Under the pieces are notes generated by a model. The model had not been told where the DNA came from, did no database searches, and was given only the letters and a program-made list of their open reading frames with translations. Positions 41,201 to 51,860 of a stretch of 64,000 nucleotides of DNA are shown piece by piece. Source of the stretch: Eremothecium cymbalariae DBVPG#7215. Lineage: Eukaryota > Ascomycota > Saccharomycetes > Saccharomycetales > Saccharomycetaceae. Made by a program: the position numbers and the translations under genes. Within the stretch, counting starts at the first letter, position 1; every line of letters starts with the position of its first letter. Location of the stretch: positions 248,001 through 312,000 of the forward strand of contig NC_016454.1 of the NCBI RefSeq assembly GCF_000235365.1, in the 5' to 3' direction.

Positions 41201-44063
41201 TTTCAGGATCGTCCTCGGCTCCTTCAAACGCAGCGGTCTCCTCCGCCAAAATCTTGGTATCCTTGACAAAACAATCCCATTCAACTGGATGCAACTGTTT
41301 CAAATACTCCAACAAAGTAACCCTCGAGAACTGATCGTCTTCACGGATAATTTCCTTCAAGGACAACAACACCCTTTCAGAATAGTGCGGAGTCAAAACA
41401 GTAAACGTTGGCATATTATCCACGGGAAGAGGCTCTGGAATTGGAGTTGCTAACGACTGGGCAAAGAATGAAATACGACGTTCGGCTTCAGAATTTCTCG
41501 GGAAAAACTCAGTATCAAAATTATTATCGTCTTGAGAAACGAAAAACGTTGGTGCACGCAAAGTCCGCTTACCCTCGATCTCCGAGGGAACCTGATGGTA
41601 CAACAACTTTTGAACGTGGTCAATGGCCAACAAATGTTCTCTGTACATAGAAATAACGATCGCATTCCAAACCTGAGAGATCAAAACCTTCGGCTTGTAT
41701 TTGATCTCCATATCGGTCGTAGCCAAAATCTTGGAATATATTCTCTTGGGCAACCTCGTGAAAATATTCCTCCACGGAGTCAAGATAGAAATACCGAGAT
41801 AGAACGACCGTCCAACAGAAAACACCGTATTGCAAACAATATACCACATATAGGTATCCAAAAAGAATAAAATAAAATCAGTGATAACCATCAACGCCAA
41901 AACAACTTTACCCTGATGCACGCATAGAATATCTCCCCAGAATTTCTCCCCGGTACAACGCATCTTGATAGTAGAAAGAATCCGAATAGGATCACGCAAA
42001 GACAACGTCAAAAAGAAATAAGACTCAGCAAACTTAGCCGCGAACACAGTGAGCCACACCAAGTACGACATCCACATATCAATCCCAAAGAGAGGCGCAA
42101 ACGACGCCGTAAATGTCTGCGAAGCAACGTACTTCCTCGTAGATCCTTTCATATACGACGTGAATAGCCCGCCCAACGGCATCACAGAGAAGAAGAGCAC
42201 CGTTATAAGCGATACAAAAAACATCACCGCCGAGATCCATAACGCTAACCTAGAATACACCGTCAACGGATCGTAAATGAACACGAAAACAAGTGGCCCA
42301 AGATTAATTGCCGTGATAACCAACAAAAATAGAAACCGTCTGGACAAATGTTGCGCGCCCGCCCAGTTCCTAGGAACAAACGTCCACTCCAAAACCGTAG
42401 CAACCAACTGCACTATACACGCAAACGTCCCGGCCAACGCACACGACGCCCATCTATAAGCGGGTAACGGCTGGTTATTAACAAGCTGCTGATAGTTGTG
42501 CGTATACAACGACGGCGAGTTGTACGCCGTGTACATCCAGTACACCGACCCATGAATAATCCAAATACGATTGAAATTGATGATCATGTGCAACCAAGTC
42601 CGCACCTCCTTGTACGTCTTGAAGAACACATTGTCCCACACAACATCCCCTAGACGCAAATACCGTTCCTCCGCAGGCAAATCGATCAAACGTGTCCCGT
42701 CTTCGAAAATAATCCGCGAAATCCCCTCCGGGTACCAAAACAATTGGTTGACGTCATCATACCCAATAACCTTATTGTGATCCCGCTCCCGCTTCACGTA
42801 ACGCCCGTCCACAATCTCGTACACCTGGTTTCTAAGGAACCGATAGATGGGCGTCACAACCCTATTCAAGTAATCCCCCTCAGGCACCGGCTCCACCCGC
42901 TGCTGGCATAACGCCGAGTCCAAGTAGTCCGATGCACACTTGTACAAGAAACAGAGACACTCCGACATGAAACGCACCTGGTTGGCCTCTCCCCAGATCA
43001 GAAAGTACAACGCCATCTGACGCACCCTTTCCAACGGCGAAAGCTTATTCATCCGCGTCTTCCACCGGAAATCTGCAGCCTCCAACGAGTTATCGCCCTC
43101 CAACTGGTTCAGCGTGGCGTCCGCATCTGCCGCCGTCGCCTCAGCGATCACTTTCTTGTTTTTCTTGCGCGCCTTGCGCGCCTTGCGCGACAACTTGCCC
43201 ACGTTCATGTTCCGGAACCCAACCTCATCGTCCATGTCTAGCTGCGCGGCAAAATACCACTTCTTGTAGTTGGCCGTGTCCCCGCCGATGTAATCCGCAT
43301 GCAAAGAAAGGAGCGCCTGCTGTGGCGACATTCGCGAAGCACGCGAATCTAGCAACACCATGAAGTGATCGAACATGTTGCGCATGGAGTCCCGCTGGAA
43401 CCCAAACCTGTTCGCCAAGTCGATAAACACATCCTCGATCTGCTCCACACTGACCGGCGACTGGCTGTCCGCGGTCCACGCCGGATACGGGTCGCTTGGC
43501 AGCGCCATGGCGACCGCGGACGGATCAAATCCGTCCGCGCCGTAGATCGGCGTGGACGACCCGGACGACCGCGGGTCCCCGGCATAGCTCATGCGCGACG
43601 GCGTGTACTGGTCCACGCCGCCGGCGGCGCCGGCGGCGGCGCCGTACTGGTCGTACCCGCTGGGCGTGGCTGGCGGCCCATAACTGAAATCAGAGAAATT
43701 CTCCGGGTCCTGGCCTACCGCCCGCATCTGATCATAATACCCTGCATGCTCCGGGTCGTAGGCGCCGCCCTGCTGCGGGTGGCCCTCGTAGTATGCGCCC
43801 GGTCCTCCGGCGCCTGCAGGTGGTGCTTGTTCATAATACCCCCCCTCGGCGCCATACATCCCTTGACCGCCCGCGTACTGGTCGTACGCCATCTGCTGCG
43901 GGTCGTACTGCTGCGGGTCGTACTGCTGCTGCCCGTACTGTGCGTACTGTTGATGCTGCGCCTGCGGCTGCTGTGCATAGGGCTGCTGCTCTCCGTAGCC
44001 CTGCGGTGCCTGCTGCTGCTGGCGGTGCTGCTGCCCCTGCTGGTTAGGATCGTTGTACGACAT
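38295..44063 (-). CDS. FKS1: 1,3-beta-D-glucan synthase catalytic subunit
   Basis: Predicted 1,922 residues (S. cerevisiae Fks1 1,876). This plasma membrane enzyme makes the main wall glucan from UDP-glucose under Rho1 control and is the target of echinocandins. The first ~170 residues are Gln, Tyr, Gly and Pro-rich and coded by unusually GC-rich codons. After that come an N-terminal domain, six membrane spans, the large cytosolic catalytic region ([54 protein letters not shown]), and the C-terminal spans. Echinocandin hot spot 1 reads FLTLSLRDP at 684-692 and hot spot 2 DWVRRYTL at 1398-1405, both wild-type-looking. One gene stands for FKS1 (YLR342W) and GSC2 (YGR032W). Confidence 0.98.
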   Translation of the reverse strand: MSYNDPNQQGQQHRQQQQAPQGYGEQQPYAQQPQAQHQQYAQYGQQQYDPQQYDPQQMAYDQYAGGQGMYGAEGGYYEQAPPAGAGGPGAYYEGHPQQGGAYDPEHAGYYDQMRAVGQDPENFSDFSYGPPATPSGYDQYGAAAGAAGGVDQYTPSRMSYAGDPRSSGSSTPIYGADGFDPSAVAMALPSDPYPAWTADSQSPVSVEQIEDVFIDLANRFGFQRDSMRNMFDHFMVLLDSRASRMSPQQALLSLHADYIGGDTANYKKWYFAAQLDMDDEVGFRNMNVGKLSRKARKARKKNKKVIAEATAADADATLNQLEGDNSLEAADFRWKTRMNKLSPLERVRQMALYFLIWGEANQVRFMSECLCFLYKCASDYLDSALCQQRVEPVPEGDYLNRVVTPIYRFLRNQVYEIVDGRYVKRERDHNKVIGYDDVNQLFWYPEGISRIIFEDGTRLIDLPAEERYLRLGDVVWDNVFFKTYKEVRTWLHMIINFNRIWIIHGSVYWMYTAYNSPSLYTHNYQQLVNNQPLPAYRWASCALAGTFACIVQLVATVLEWTFVPRNWAGAQHLSRRFLFLLVITAINLGPLVFVFIYDPLTVYSRLALWISAVMFFVSLITVLFFSVMPLGGLFTSYMKGSTRKYVASQTFTASFAPLFGIDMWMSYLVWLTVFAAKFAESYFFLTLSLRDPIRILSTIKMRCTGEKFWGDILCVHQGKVVLALMVITDFILFFLDTYMWYIVCNTVFSVGRSFYLGISILTPWRNIFTRLPKRIYSKILATTDMEIKYKPKVLISQVWNAIVISMYREHLLAIDHVQKLLYHQVPSEIEGKRTLRAPTFFVSQDDNNFDTEFFPRNSEAERRISFFAQSLATPIPEPLPVDNMPTFTVLTPHYSERVLLSLKEIIREDDQFSRVTLLEYLKQLHPVEWDCFVKDTKILAEETAAFEGAEDDPEKEDGLKSQIDDLPFYCIGFKSAAPEYTLRTRIWASLRSQTLYRTVSGMMNYARAIKLLYRVENPEIVQMFGGNAEGLERELEKMARRKFKFLVSMQRLAKFKPHEMENAEFLLRAYPDLQIAYLDEEPPLNEGEEPRIYSALIDGHCELLENGRRRPKFRVQLSGNPILGDGKSDNQNHALIFYRGEYIQLVDANQDNYLEECLKIRSVLAEFEELNVEQVNPYAPGLKYEEQQNNHPVAIVGAREYIFSENSGVLGDAAAGKEQTFGTLFARTLAQIGGKLHYGHPDFINATFMITRCGISKAQKGLHLNEDIYAGMNALLRGGRIKHCEYYQCGKGRDLGFGTILNFTTKIGAGMGEQMLSREYYYLGTQLPIDRFLSFYYAHPGFHLNNLFIQLSLQMFLLTLVNMNSLAHESILCDYDKNKPITDVLKPYGCYNLSPVVDWVRRYTLSIFIVFFIAFVPIVVQELIERGVWKALQRFVRHLTSLSPMFEVFAGQIYSASLISDMTIGGARYISTGRGFATSRIPFSLLYSRFAGSAIYMGARSMLMLLFASVSHWQPALLWFWASMCAMMFSPFIFNPHQFAWQDFFLDYRDFIRWLSRGNNKFHKNSWIAYVRVSRARVTGFKRKLIGDESEAIGDSARAHRTNVLAAELLPSLFYLIGCMFAFTFINAQTGVNNAQVTNSILRLVICAVAPIAIDTGALAVIMGLSCCAGPLLGVCCKKTGPVMAAVAHGISVVAHIICFEVMWCLERMNFARMLIGFVTMIQFERVILQLMTICFLTREFKNDHANAAFWSGKWYSAGLGYMAWTQPAREFVAKIIEMSEFAADFFLGHILLFFQFPILCIPSIDKFHSMMLFWLKPSRQIRPPIYSLKQTRLRKRMVRKYSCLFFLIFFAVLVVVVLPAVATLVKIIKVEKLQLDMGKQLEGLMQPYNTNNNDTGPDILTSSGYYFSSTPIMSNWTTKTP

Positions 44064-46241
44064 CCTAAGGTGCTAAAAAGTTTTGTAGGCTTGATGATTC
44101 AAGTGTGTAGAAAGACCGATGAATATGGTGATACAAAACTGAAAGTGGAAGAGAGAAGGCAACGAACGAGTTTTAAAGCTTTTTGTCTTTTTAAAAATTG
44201 ATTGGGCTTATTTTAGGTCGTTCCTCCGTGGTCTGGAATGTATGAATAAAAAACAATTTTTTCTGTTTTTTACTTTTTGTTGTTATTGTCCGGTTCGGCT
44301 CGGGTGCTCTTTTTCTTTTCTTTTGGTCCTTTTGCTTTGGTTCGAACCGTGCAAAAAACCCCAAACGAAAAATTTCTTAGCAAGGCAGAGAGTTTTTGGT
44401 TCTGGTTGGGTGTCTTAAGCAGAAGGTTGCAATTCCGATATGGATGGGCAGTAGTGGTAGTAGTGGAAAAGAAAAAAATAGTGGTCTTTCTCTATCCCTG
44501 TTGTGTGGATGGCTGGCTGGCAATGTAAAAGTTAGTTTTCTTGTTACTGCGGCGGATATGGATGGGGGGTTGGTGGTGAGTATTTTATTCGTCGAACGAA
44601 CGCAAGATTTTCTGGGATAAAAAATTCCGTGTTTGGTGTGTAGGGTGGCAAAAATGTGCTAGTGTATACGGTTTCAAAAACTTTGTTCTTGGAAGTTCAC
44701 GAGCATCCATGGGAGTGAGCTTGTATGCGGTGGTGGCCCTATGTCCCTTTCGTATTAATAATGATTTTGTTCAGCCTCGAGTGGGCGGATGCGGCACTGT
44801 GCAGCGCGCTTAGCCGAAGCCGCTGCCGGGCGTTGGTCACGTGATGGTGATTTGAAACCCCAGATATAGGTGGTCACGTGGCGGTGCGACGGCTCGACCT
44901 ATGCGCTGTGCTGAGCGCTGTGCGCTCAGCACACAAAAATCAAACTCGCAATACACCTGTTTTCCACTCCCACTGCTACTCTTGTTTCATAGTCCTCGTC
45001 TACCTAACCGAATTGTTTCATCGTCCGTCCATGAATAAAAAAGAACAATTATACTAATAGTTATAATACATACCCTTTATCTTGTGTCTTCTGATTTGAA
45101 GATAAAAGAAACCCTATTATGTCTATGTTCGTTTCTGTTTCTCTGTATCTCTTTAAAAACCTCGAGAGTCACCACCGAAAAGATGAAAAATGAAAATATA
45201 AAATTAAAACAGCGGATTAAAATAATAAAATAATAGTGAAAGAAAAAAAACAAAACGAGCGCTGTAAAAAATTACCAGTTATGATGATGGCAGGGTTTAA
45301 AAATAAAATCACAGCTTTTTCCCTCTTCTAGATAGTGGTTGAAAACGGGAAAATACAGCGCAGTGCAGTAATCCTCCTTTCTTTTATAAAAGTGTAGCTC
45401 AACACCACACACGCACAGTTCGAAGAAGAATGAAAGAAAAAAACAAAATCTTTACGTCCGTATATTTTATTTATTCACTCGCTCGCTCGCTTGCTCTGCT
45501 TGTTTGCTTGCTTTCACTTTTTTTTGTCTTGTCTCTCTATAGATCTCGTAAACCCCCTGGATTTTTGTTGTTTTTTTAAAATATATGGTTTCTTCTGTCT
45601 TGAGTCTTTATGATAAGAACAGCGGTTTTGTTTCCGACACAAGAACGACGTATATGTTTTTTGTTGTAGCAGTGCTGAAGCAGAGCTGTAGCAGAGCGGC
45701 AGAGGGAGGAGTGCAATACAGATGTAAATAGATACGACATTTTTTGTAGGTTTCACAAGAAAAAAGCCTTATTTGCTACATTTTCTCTAAAATAAAAAAA
45801 GAATTATGTAACAATAACATGAGATTTGAGGCTGGTTTCTTGTTCCCGCAGTGAAAGGGACAACGACACGCCTAGAGAGGGGGGAGACACCGCTAGATGT
45901 TGTTGTCGGTGGAAGCAAGGAAGAATTATTAAAGGTGATTTACATTTAGATCTCGAGGGCAAGGGGGGCGGCATTTGCTTATGTAATGCGCTCTGCTGGT
46001 TAGCAATTGATGTTTTTACGGACCGTTTTACCCGAGAAAGCTGCATGGGGCGGCGCCGGGCTATTGTTTGCTCGAAGGAAGTCTATATTTAGGAGTTCTG
46101 GACAGCGCACAGAGTGTTGCGAATATGAGGGAAACGATTGACGTTGTAGGAAAACGAGGAAAAAGAAATAAAGAACGGAGGAATCAAAAAAAGAAACGAA
46201 TTCCGTGCACGAGCATGAGCGTATGCGGTGTGTTCGCTTAT
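44064..46241. promoter_or_regulatory. Long FKS1 upstream region
   Basis: About 2.2 kb between FKS1 and IMO32, one of the largest gaps here. GTCACGTG motifs lie at 44836-44843 and 44873-44880, next to a perfect hairpin (44907-44933). CTCGCTCGCTTGCT-type repeats occur at 45478-45510. Many short frames occur but none looks like a known protein. A long promoter suits a cell-cycle and wall-stress regulated FKS1. Confidence 0.5.
44907..44933. repeat. Perfect hairpin, 12-bp stem and 3-base loop
   Basis: Left arm TGTGCTGAGCGC (44907-44918), loop TGT, right arm GCGCTCAGCACA (44922-44933), without mismatch. It is the same design (11-12 bp stem, 3-base loop) as those at 23382 and 33633. Confidence 0.92.
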
Positions 46242-47191
46242 TTAATTGTCTTCATGGCGCTCTACAAAGTCTACTATAAGGTCAGCACATTCAACTGGCT
46301 TCTCACTGGTGATCCAGTGGCCGGCGGCTACGTCGCGGACTTCAAACTTTGGGAAAAACGTTGCAATGGCTGGTAGGTAGTCATCCGGAATGTAGCTAGA
46401 TCTGGTACCTCTGATGAACAGGGTAGGTCCGGCCCAGTTGTATGTGTCAGGCGTTAGGTTCCATTCCATTATAGTCCCCTTTACAGCAGCGTCTTTTAGG
46501 ATTGAAAGTGGGACTCTTTCTTTGTAGCGGTAATTAGTGGTTAGCGGATCTTTATATTTCTGTAGTAAGGTGGTTAAGAACTGTCTTACGAGGATACTCT
46601 TTTCGCCGGTCATCTTCAGGATGTGCTCGTCGGCCTGCTGATACGATTGGATGGCCTCGTTTTGAGTTATTTGTTGTAACGAGGTGATATACTGGGTGAA
46701 GATTGACTGCGGGTGGACTGAGACAGGGGAATTTTCTACGCTAACAAGCATTGAGCACAGTTGTTGGTGGTGCAGTACTAAGCTCATTGCTACTTTGGCG
46801 CCCATTGAATGGCCTATTATGATTGGCGACAGTATATTGTGTTCTTTTATCCATTGTGCCACATCTGCTGTCATTGCGTCGTAGTCGTGCCTGGTGATGG
46901 TTGGAGATTTTCCGTGGTTACGTAGGTCTAGACTGTAGACGTTTCGCTGTAACCGTTCGTTCAGCAGCTTTGCAAGGGTTCGATTGTTTGCTTTGTTGCC
47001 CAAAAATCCGTGTAACAGCACGATGGGTGCGGGGGGGGTGACCGTGGATTGGGCTGGGTCTTGGTTTGGATTACTTCGGACACAAGCGGGACGGTATCGA
47101 TATTAGCTAAGCGGGGGTGAATGTAGCGTGGGGCTGACAGTGTAGTGGATCTTCTGCATATCTCCCGGATAACAGGTTTGACTGTGAACAT
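46242..47191 (-). CDS. IMO32: IMO32-like mitochondrial alpha/beta hydrolase, frameshifted as sequenced
   Basis: The catalytic body (46242 to about 47030) is an alpha/beta hydrolase of the ABHD11/Imo32 type: LLHGFLGNK oxyanion loop, GHSMGAK nucleophile elbow, acid in the LFIRGTRSSYI region and AAGHWI histidine. In its frame the body has no ATG start and runs back to a stop at 47103-47105. The N-terminal part lies in another frame from the ATG at 47191: MFTVKPVIREICRRST, a good mitochondrial presequence, then TVPLVSEVIQTKTQ. The two frames meet at a run of eight C on the coding strand (47031-47038). One base more in that run would join them. A sequencing error or a real disabling change are both possible. 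Imo32 (YGR031W) is a mitochondrial protein cut by Oct1. Confidence 0.85.
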
Positions 47192-47308
47192 TTTTGGAAT
47201 CTTCTTGCTTATTGGTTGTTTGAAGTGTTGGTCACTGTTGGTGTTTCATGGGTTGTAGCTTTTAGTTTGCACATTTTTCCATTGAATCAATTTTTTTATG
47301 GTGGTTGA

Positions 47309-47331
47309 GGGGGGTGGGGGGGGGGGGAGGG
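47309..47331 (+). repeat. G-rich tract (G6-T-G12-A-G3)
   Basis: A plus-strand run of G broken only by one T and one A, 118 bases upstream of the IMO32 ATG. Four G-tracts could form a quadruplex. TATATATATAT follows at 47370-47385. Confidence 0.8.
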
Positions 47332-47740
47332 ATGACATGCGATGTTCAGGGTGAAAGATTTACTGAATGTATATATATATATATGTATCTATATATATGT
47401 TTGTGTATATTTGTGTAATGCATGCTTAAAATAAATAGAATCAATACTATAGATCCTAAATGTTGAACTACAAAGGAGAAACATAGCCAGTTGTTCTTTC
47501 AAGGAAACTGTTGGTTTTTCCTGGGAAAGGGGAGTGTGAGCCTGTTTCTTCTTTTTCAAGTGTCTTCACCAAAGAATAAGAATATGAACTTGTCGCGCTT
47601 TCTTTTGAACTCGTCAAACTTCTTTATACGATCTTGCAGGTCTTCTAATTTCATTGGCTGAGGTTGTGATTTTTTGTAATGAGTGGTGTCTTCGCATGTG
47701 GCTTGCCAATTTCTGTATCCGTGAGAAATAGATAGACTAA

Positions 47741-49411
47741 CTAGTTCAGAGTTATTACCCTTTGATTGTGAAGGTTGTTGCTCTCTATGCTGTTCTTGCT
47801 GTTGTTTAGCGGAGTTTTTTTGGACCTTGAAAAGCCCTTTTGGGACCACTTAAGTAACTTCCATTTTATCCTGTTGCATTTCTTCAAGAGTCGCTGCTTA
47901 TGTGACGAGGTGCTTTGCTGGCCAAATATCCAACGCTTGATATTTACGGTTTTACCACCTTGATTCTGGAGACGGATGAGGCCATCAGGATTGGCGGCCG
48001 CTGCCGCCGCCACAGTATCAAGACCGGCAGTGAGAATGGTGAAGCCAGAACCTAGGGATGTACCGTTGGTGACATCCTTCAATTGTTGAATAAAGAGTTT
48101 GACAACGTTATATTTGCCCTCGTTGTCTAGGTCACCTTCAGCTTCAGCTTGCATAGCTAACTTGTTGTGCTTTCTAGCCATCTCGCTGCACCAACAAGAA
48201 AGCACAATGCCTCTCTCATTATCTCTTTGGGCCCAGTCGTCAATGGCGGTGTCTAGGCCGACTAACAATTCTGCGCTGTCTAACTCGATACAATTGGACA
48301 AGAACCCCTCTAGAGAGCGTAATACGAGGCCGCTTTCGACTTTCTTTTCCAAGGAGAGACATGTTACAAAGACACCCGCTAACTTCTGAATAAGAAGCTG
48401 ATACACTAACATATAATTGAGGTGATAGCGTAATTCCTCTTGTGAATTGGTGTCGTGATTGGATGTTAATTGAATATCAAACCTAAAACTTTGCAACGTC
48501 AATTGTGGTATATTTGTCAACAATAGTAAAGGTTTAATCTCGATGATTGGTTCAGAAGCATGTTGGACAAACTTGAACTTTTCAGTAAATTCCCTTGAAG
48601 CTAAGTAGTTTTGGAATATCGAGATTTCGTATTGGTTTTCATTTACAAAATTCGATATCATTGCTAATATGTCATGCAAGCATGTGTTAAACCTGTCGTT
48701 CTGGTTTGATTGAATCCCTCCAGTGCCCCACTGCTTGAACACTGCAAGCGTCAACTCTACATGGTTCAAATGCATCAATACTTCAACTAAATAAGCGATT
48801 TTATGTTTTAACGGAGTGACAAACAAATTGGTACTCAAACTGCCGGAGTCGTCCAATTCGATATAACCATATCTATCATTCTTTGGCACTAGTATATGGT
48901 CATGAACCAAATCACACAACGTATCCAACGCACTGCTAAACGAAGTCATAACAGAGGGCAAGAAACTGCAATTTGAATGCGGAGTGTTCATAGTCACAGC
49001 ATCTTCCCGGATCGAAAACCTTACTATACTCTGGGAATCTAAACGAATACTGGTCCCAGAACTCTTGTCAATCCCTTTACCAGACAACCGGTAGCTATCC
49101 TTAATAGGAGCAAATTCGCCGATTTGACGATGTAAGTTGTTCACCCTAGTGTCAGACGTCCCTCGGCCATCATTTGTTGTGTCGTTGTTTTCATCATCAT
49201 CATCTTCTTCTTCTTCTTCTTCATTACGGTGATCTTCGTTCTCCTCTAATGGCGCAAAAATAGCATCTATGGACCTTGGCAACTGATCATCTCCGAACAA
49301 TGGTTTGGCGTTGGCAGAAGGATGTAATGCACGCTTACTTTTGCCAATACTGTCATAGCCTTCGGGAAAACTATATCTGCTCTTGTTTACGTCTCTTAGG
49401 GACAAAGACAT
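47741..49411 (-). CDS. SPO77: SPO77-like protein (YLR341W)
   Basis: Predicted 556 residues (S. cerevisiae Spo77 is 477). The first 90 residues include a long Glu/Asp stretch (EEEEEEDDDDE). The rest is predicted soluble and helical, with blocks such as DTLCDLVHDHILVPKNDRYGYIELDD, LLLLTNIPQLTLQSFRFDIQL and GLDTAIDDWAQRDNERGIVLSCWCSEMARKHN cut into conserved-looking segments. A run of five Ala near residue 478 is read from a GC-rich codon run. Spo77 works in spore wall formation with Sps1 kinase. The name comes mostly from position between IMO32/FKS1 and RPP0. The last ~20 codons after an A7 run look unlike the rest; see findings. Confidence 0.7.
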   Translation of the reverse strand: MSLSLRDVNKSRYSFPEGYDSIGKSKRALHPSANAKPLFGDDQLPRSIDAIFAPLEENEDHRNEEEEEEDDDDENNDTTNDGRGTSDTRVNNLHRQIGEFAPIKDSYRLSGKGIDKSSGTSIRLDSQSIVRFSIREDAVTMNTPHSNCSFLPSVMTSFSSALDTLCDLVHDHILVPKNDRYGYIELDDSGSLSTNLFVTPLKHKIAYLVEVLMHLNHVELTLAVFKQWGTGGIQSNQNDRFNTCLHDILAMISNFVNENQYEISIFQNYLASREFTEKFKFVQHASEPIIEIKPLLLLTNIPQLTLQSFRFDIQLTSNHDTNSQEELRYHLNYMLVYQLLIQKLAGVFVTCLSLEKKVESGLVLRSLEGFLSNCIELDSAELLVGLDTAIDDWAQRDNERGIVLSCWCSEMARKHNKLAMQAEAEGDLDNEGKYNVVKLFIQQLKDVTNGTSLGSGFTILTAGLDTVAAAAAANPDGLIRLQNQGGKTVNIKRWIFGQQSTSSHKQRLLKKCNRIKWKLLKWSQKGFSRSKKTPLNNSKNSIESNNLHNQRVITLN

Positions 49412-49806
49412 TGTGTGTCTCTATTACTTTCTGTTTTTTGTCACAGGTTCTCGCATGGACTCTAGTTACTGTGTTGTTTCCTTAATACCCAAGTTTTATC
49501 AAACCGATCTCAGTAACTAAGTATCACTTTTTGTGACGCTGACACTTGTTCACAGGAAACCTTTTTTCTTTTTGGCACCTAAAACGCCGTTGCTAAAAAA
49601 TCAGCGACAACGAAAAGGATAATGCAACGTTAAACCTTTAACATAATCTACGAGAGAAACTGGGATCTCCTGCTCCGTGGCACATCTTTAGAAATATAGG
49701 TCAGACTCCATTCAATTAAAAAAAATTTTGTACAGATCACTTTACAGCATTTATATATATATATATGTATATATCCTTAAAAATGGGCAAACTGAGTGCT
49801 AGACGT
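49412..49806. other. Intergenic region SPO77 to RPP0
   Basis: About 395 bases with the SPO77 promoter and RPP0 terminator; (TA)n at 49750-49766. No gene is seen. Confidence 0.6.
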
Positions 49807-50745
49807 TTAATCGAATAAACCGAAACCCATGTCAGCGTCAGATTCGTCTTCCTCCTCTTCCTCAGCAGCTTCGGCTGGAGCATCAGAAGAGGCAGCAGCA
49901 GCAGCAGCGACTGGAGCACTGGAAGCATACTTCTCTGGGTTGGCGATTCTGTCAGACAACTCCTCAATCTCTGGGTAGATGTAGTTGGAAGCAATCGCAA
50001 CAGCCAACAAGTTCTTGTAGTTGTTGATCAAGTTGTGGCCAACAGCTGGCAAGGTTGGGTAACCAATTGCCAAGGAGATGGTAGCAATGGTGTTTACAGC
50101 AGTGACAAAGTGGGAAACCAACTCCTCATCAGTAATATCCAAGATGGTAGATGGGAACACCTGGCCATTGTCGTAAACTTGAACAACAGTCAAACCGTAG
50201 GTAAATGGAGAGATGTTCAACAAGTTCAACAAAGAGGCCTCGGAAGCACCAACCTTCTTACCGGCTTGAACAACATTGACATCAGAGGTAATTTCAATGG
50301 TACCTCTGGCAATCTTGGTTGGGACACCCAAAGCTTGGAAGAAAGAAGTCTTACCTGGTTCCATACCGGTGTTAACAGCTCTAACCCAGATATCCTCTGG
50401 TGCAATAGCACCAGGTCTAGCTGGAGCAGCAACCTTGTTAGAGATAATAACGTCCTTGATCTCAGACAAAGGATCGTTAGTGAAAACAAAACCAACGTTA
50501 CCCTTGACAAAAGGCAACAACTTTTCGTAGTCTGGGAAGTCGCTAATCAACCCTCTAACGGCTCTTCTGACCATAGTGTTCTTACCCATCAAAACAACAG
50601 CTCTACCTCTTAGAGCCTTTCTGACCTCATGCATCTGTTGAGAAGACACATTGTCAACACCAACAATGAACACAGATTTGTATTCCTCCAAGTAGTCTCT
50701 CAACTTTGAGAAGTATTCAGCCTTCTTTTCACGGACGCCTCCCAT
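49807..50745 (-). CDS. RPP0: Ribosomal stalk protein P0 (uL10)
   Basis: Predicted 312 residues, the S. cerevisiae length. [26 protein letters not shown] opens the rRNA-binding uL10 domain (first part shown by its known start), followed by [12 protein letters not shown] and the P1/P2-binding helices. The C-terminus ends in the shared P-protein tail, an acidic run then [11 protein letters not shown], which recruits translation GTPases. It anchors the P1/P2 pairs on the 60S subunit. Codon use is strongly biased, as expected for a highly expressed gene. Divergent from POP6; position matches YLR340W. Confidence 0.98.
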   Translation of the reverse strand: MGGVREKKAEYFSKLRDYLEEYKSVFIVGVDNVSSQQMHEVRKALRGRAVVLMGKNTMVRRAVRGLISDFPDYEKLLPFVKGNVGFVFTNDPLSEIKDVIISNKVAAPARPGAIAPEDIWVRAVNTGMEPGKTSFFQALGVPTKIARGTIEITSDVNVVQAGKKVGASEASLLNLLNISPFTYGLTVVQVYDNGQVFPSTILDITDEELVSHFVTAVNTIATISLAIGYPTLPAVGHNLINNYKNLLAVAIASNYIYPEIEELSDRIANPEKYASSAPVAAAAAASSDAPAEAAEEEEEDESDADMGFGLFD

Positions 50746-51198
50746 TTCAATTGTAAATTAACTTGATAGGATGTTTAAAGGTATTCCTTGACTTAGACAG
50801 ACACACACTTCCTCCTAAGCAAAAACTCTAGCAACCACTGTTAAAAGTAGCTCATTGTAGTATTAAAAACTTCACCAATTTTTCACTCATTTTGGTGCTA
50901 CAAGGCACTGAGGACGAGGAGGAGGGATCTCGAAATTCCGGCAAATTTCATACTCGTCCATAATGACTACTAGTACAGTGCGTCCCACACAGCATCGGAT
51001 TTTCTTCACGTGTGTTTTTGCGGTGTGTGGGTGTTTATCCACATTCTGGTGGATGTATGGGTTCCAGCAGTCGCCCTCCATATGGCAGCCTTCCGTTTCC
51101 ACACAGATCGAAAAAGAACCAAAGCTACTATACATATATACCTACGCAATACAAGCTCGTATCGACCACTGCTTTGGGCCCTGCTGACCAATATCCCT
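50746..51198. promoter_or_regulatory. Divergent RPP0/POP6 promoter region
   Basis: About 450 bases. The POP6 frame is open through most of it, with an in-frame ATG at 51082, so part could be coding. No clear factor site is identified. Confidence 0.4.
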
Positions 51199-51702
51199 AT
51201 GCAGACAAATCAGGAAACACAGACCGCTCCCACTCCCCCCCACCAGCTGCTGTTCAACGGCCAGCCCATTCCTGCGAATCTCGCAGAGCCAGAAACTTGC
51301 TTCGCGTATATCAAAGCCAAGATAATCGATTGTCTGCTCTTAGAGGTGCATGGGCAGCGTGACCGTTTCGCCGTCGACGCATACGCCCAGATCGGCAGCC
51401 AAGACCAAGTGCAGACCGTGGTGCGTCGCTTACTCGTAAAGCTCGCCGAGAAAAAACAACCCGTGCTGATGTACTCGTATGGGAAGCATGTTCAAAGATT
51501 ACTGAGCACAGTGGAAACGCTAAAGAAACAGCTGTGTGATCGGGAGTTTCCCTTTGAACAGTTTAATCATATGAGTTGTTTTGTGCATGTGCGTGTGGGG
51601 AGGAACGAATTACTAGAACAGAGGATTAATATTCCGGTGCTTGTTGTAGTGATTGCGCCTGAGGGAGAGTTTTTTAGTATGTCTAATTTCCAGAAGCAAT
51701 GA
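51199..51702 (+). CDS. POP6: RNase P/MRP subunit Pop6
   Basis: Predicted 167 residues from the ATG at 51199 (S. cerevisiae Pop6 is 158); an in-frame ATG at 51082 would add 39 residues. The Alba-like fold shows as AYAQIGSQDQVQTVVRRLLVKLAE, VLMYSYGKHVQRLLSTVETLKKQL and the end GRNELLEQRINIPVLVVVIAP, which matches the Pop6 GRNELQEERLKVPILV block. Pop6 pairs with Pop7 and binds the P3 loop of RNase P and RNase MRP RNA for tRNA and rRNA processing. Position matches YGR030C. Confidence 0.88.
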   Translation: MQTNQETQTAPTPPHQLLFNGQPIPANLAEPETCFAYIKAKIIDCLLLEVHGQRDRFAVDAYAQIGSQDQVQTVVRRLLVKLAEKKQPVLMYSYGKHVQRLLSTVETLKKQLCDREFPFEQFNHMSCFVHVRVGRNELLEQRINIPVLVVVIAPEGEFFSMSNFQKQ

Positions 51703-51804
51703 AATTGGAAGCCTAGTAATGCTATATATCTAATGTATATTCGTGTGTCTGAAAGAGGTACCTTCGTAAATAGGAGCGACGTTTGCTGCAGGCACGAGGT
51801 GTAT

Positions 51805-51860
51805 TGTCGAGGACGACTAACTTGAGGTCACGTGCCAGCTTGAACTTCTCGTCACGTGCC
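51805..51860 (-). mobile_element. 3' LTR tail fragment, Ty3/gypsy-like
   Basis: On the minus strand it reads GGCACGTGACGAGAAGTTCA and continues to CCTCGACA, nearly identical to the last ~56 bases of the solo LTR at 34464-34519. It directly follows the integrase remnant, as a 3' LTR would. Confidence 0.75.

Noticed and set aside
42277..44047. Several 60-90 codon frames within FKS1 in other phases
   Set aside because: All are out-of-frame readings of the FKS1 coding sequence.
43365..44201. 278-codon plus-strand frame opposite the FKS1 N-terminus
   Set aside because: It is the mirror of the GC- and Gln-rich FKS1 coding sequence (long Leu/Arg/Val runs), and FKS1 on the other strand is certain.
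44836..44933. Possible centromere, because GTCACGTG matches CDEI
   Set aside because: No very AT-rich CDEII of 80-170 bases and no CDEIII with central CCGAA follow; the neighbouring DNA is GC-rich.
50035..50613. 192-codon plus-strand frame inside RPP0
   Set aside because: Shadow frame caused by the strong codon bias of RPP0.
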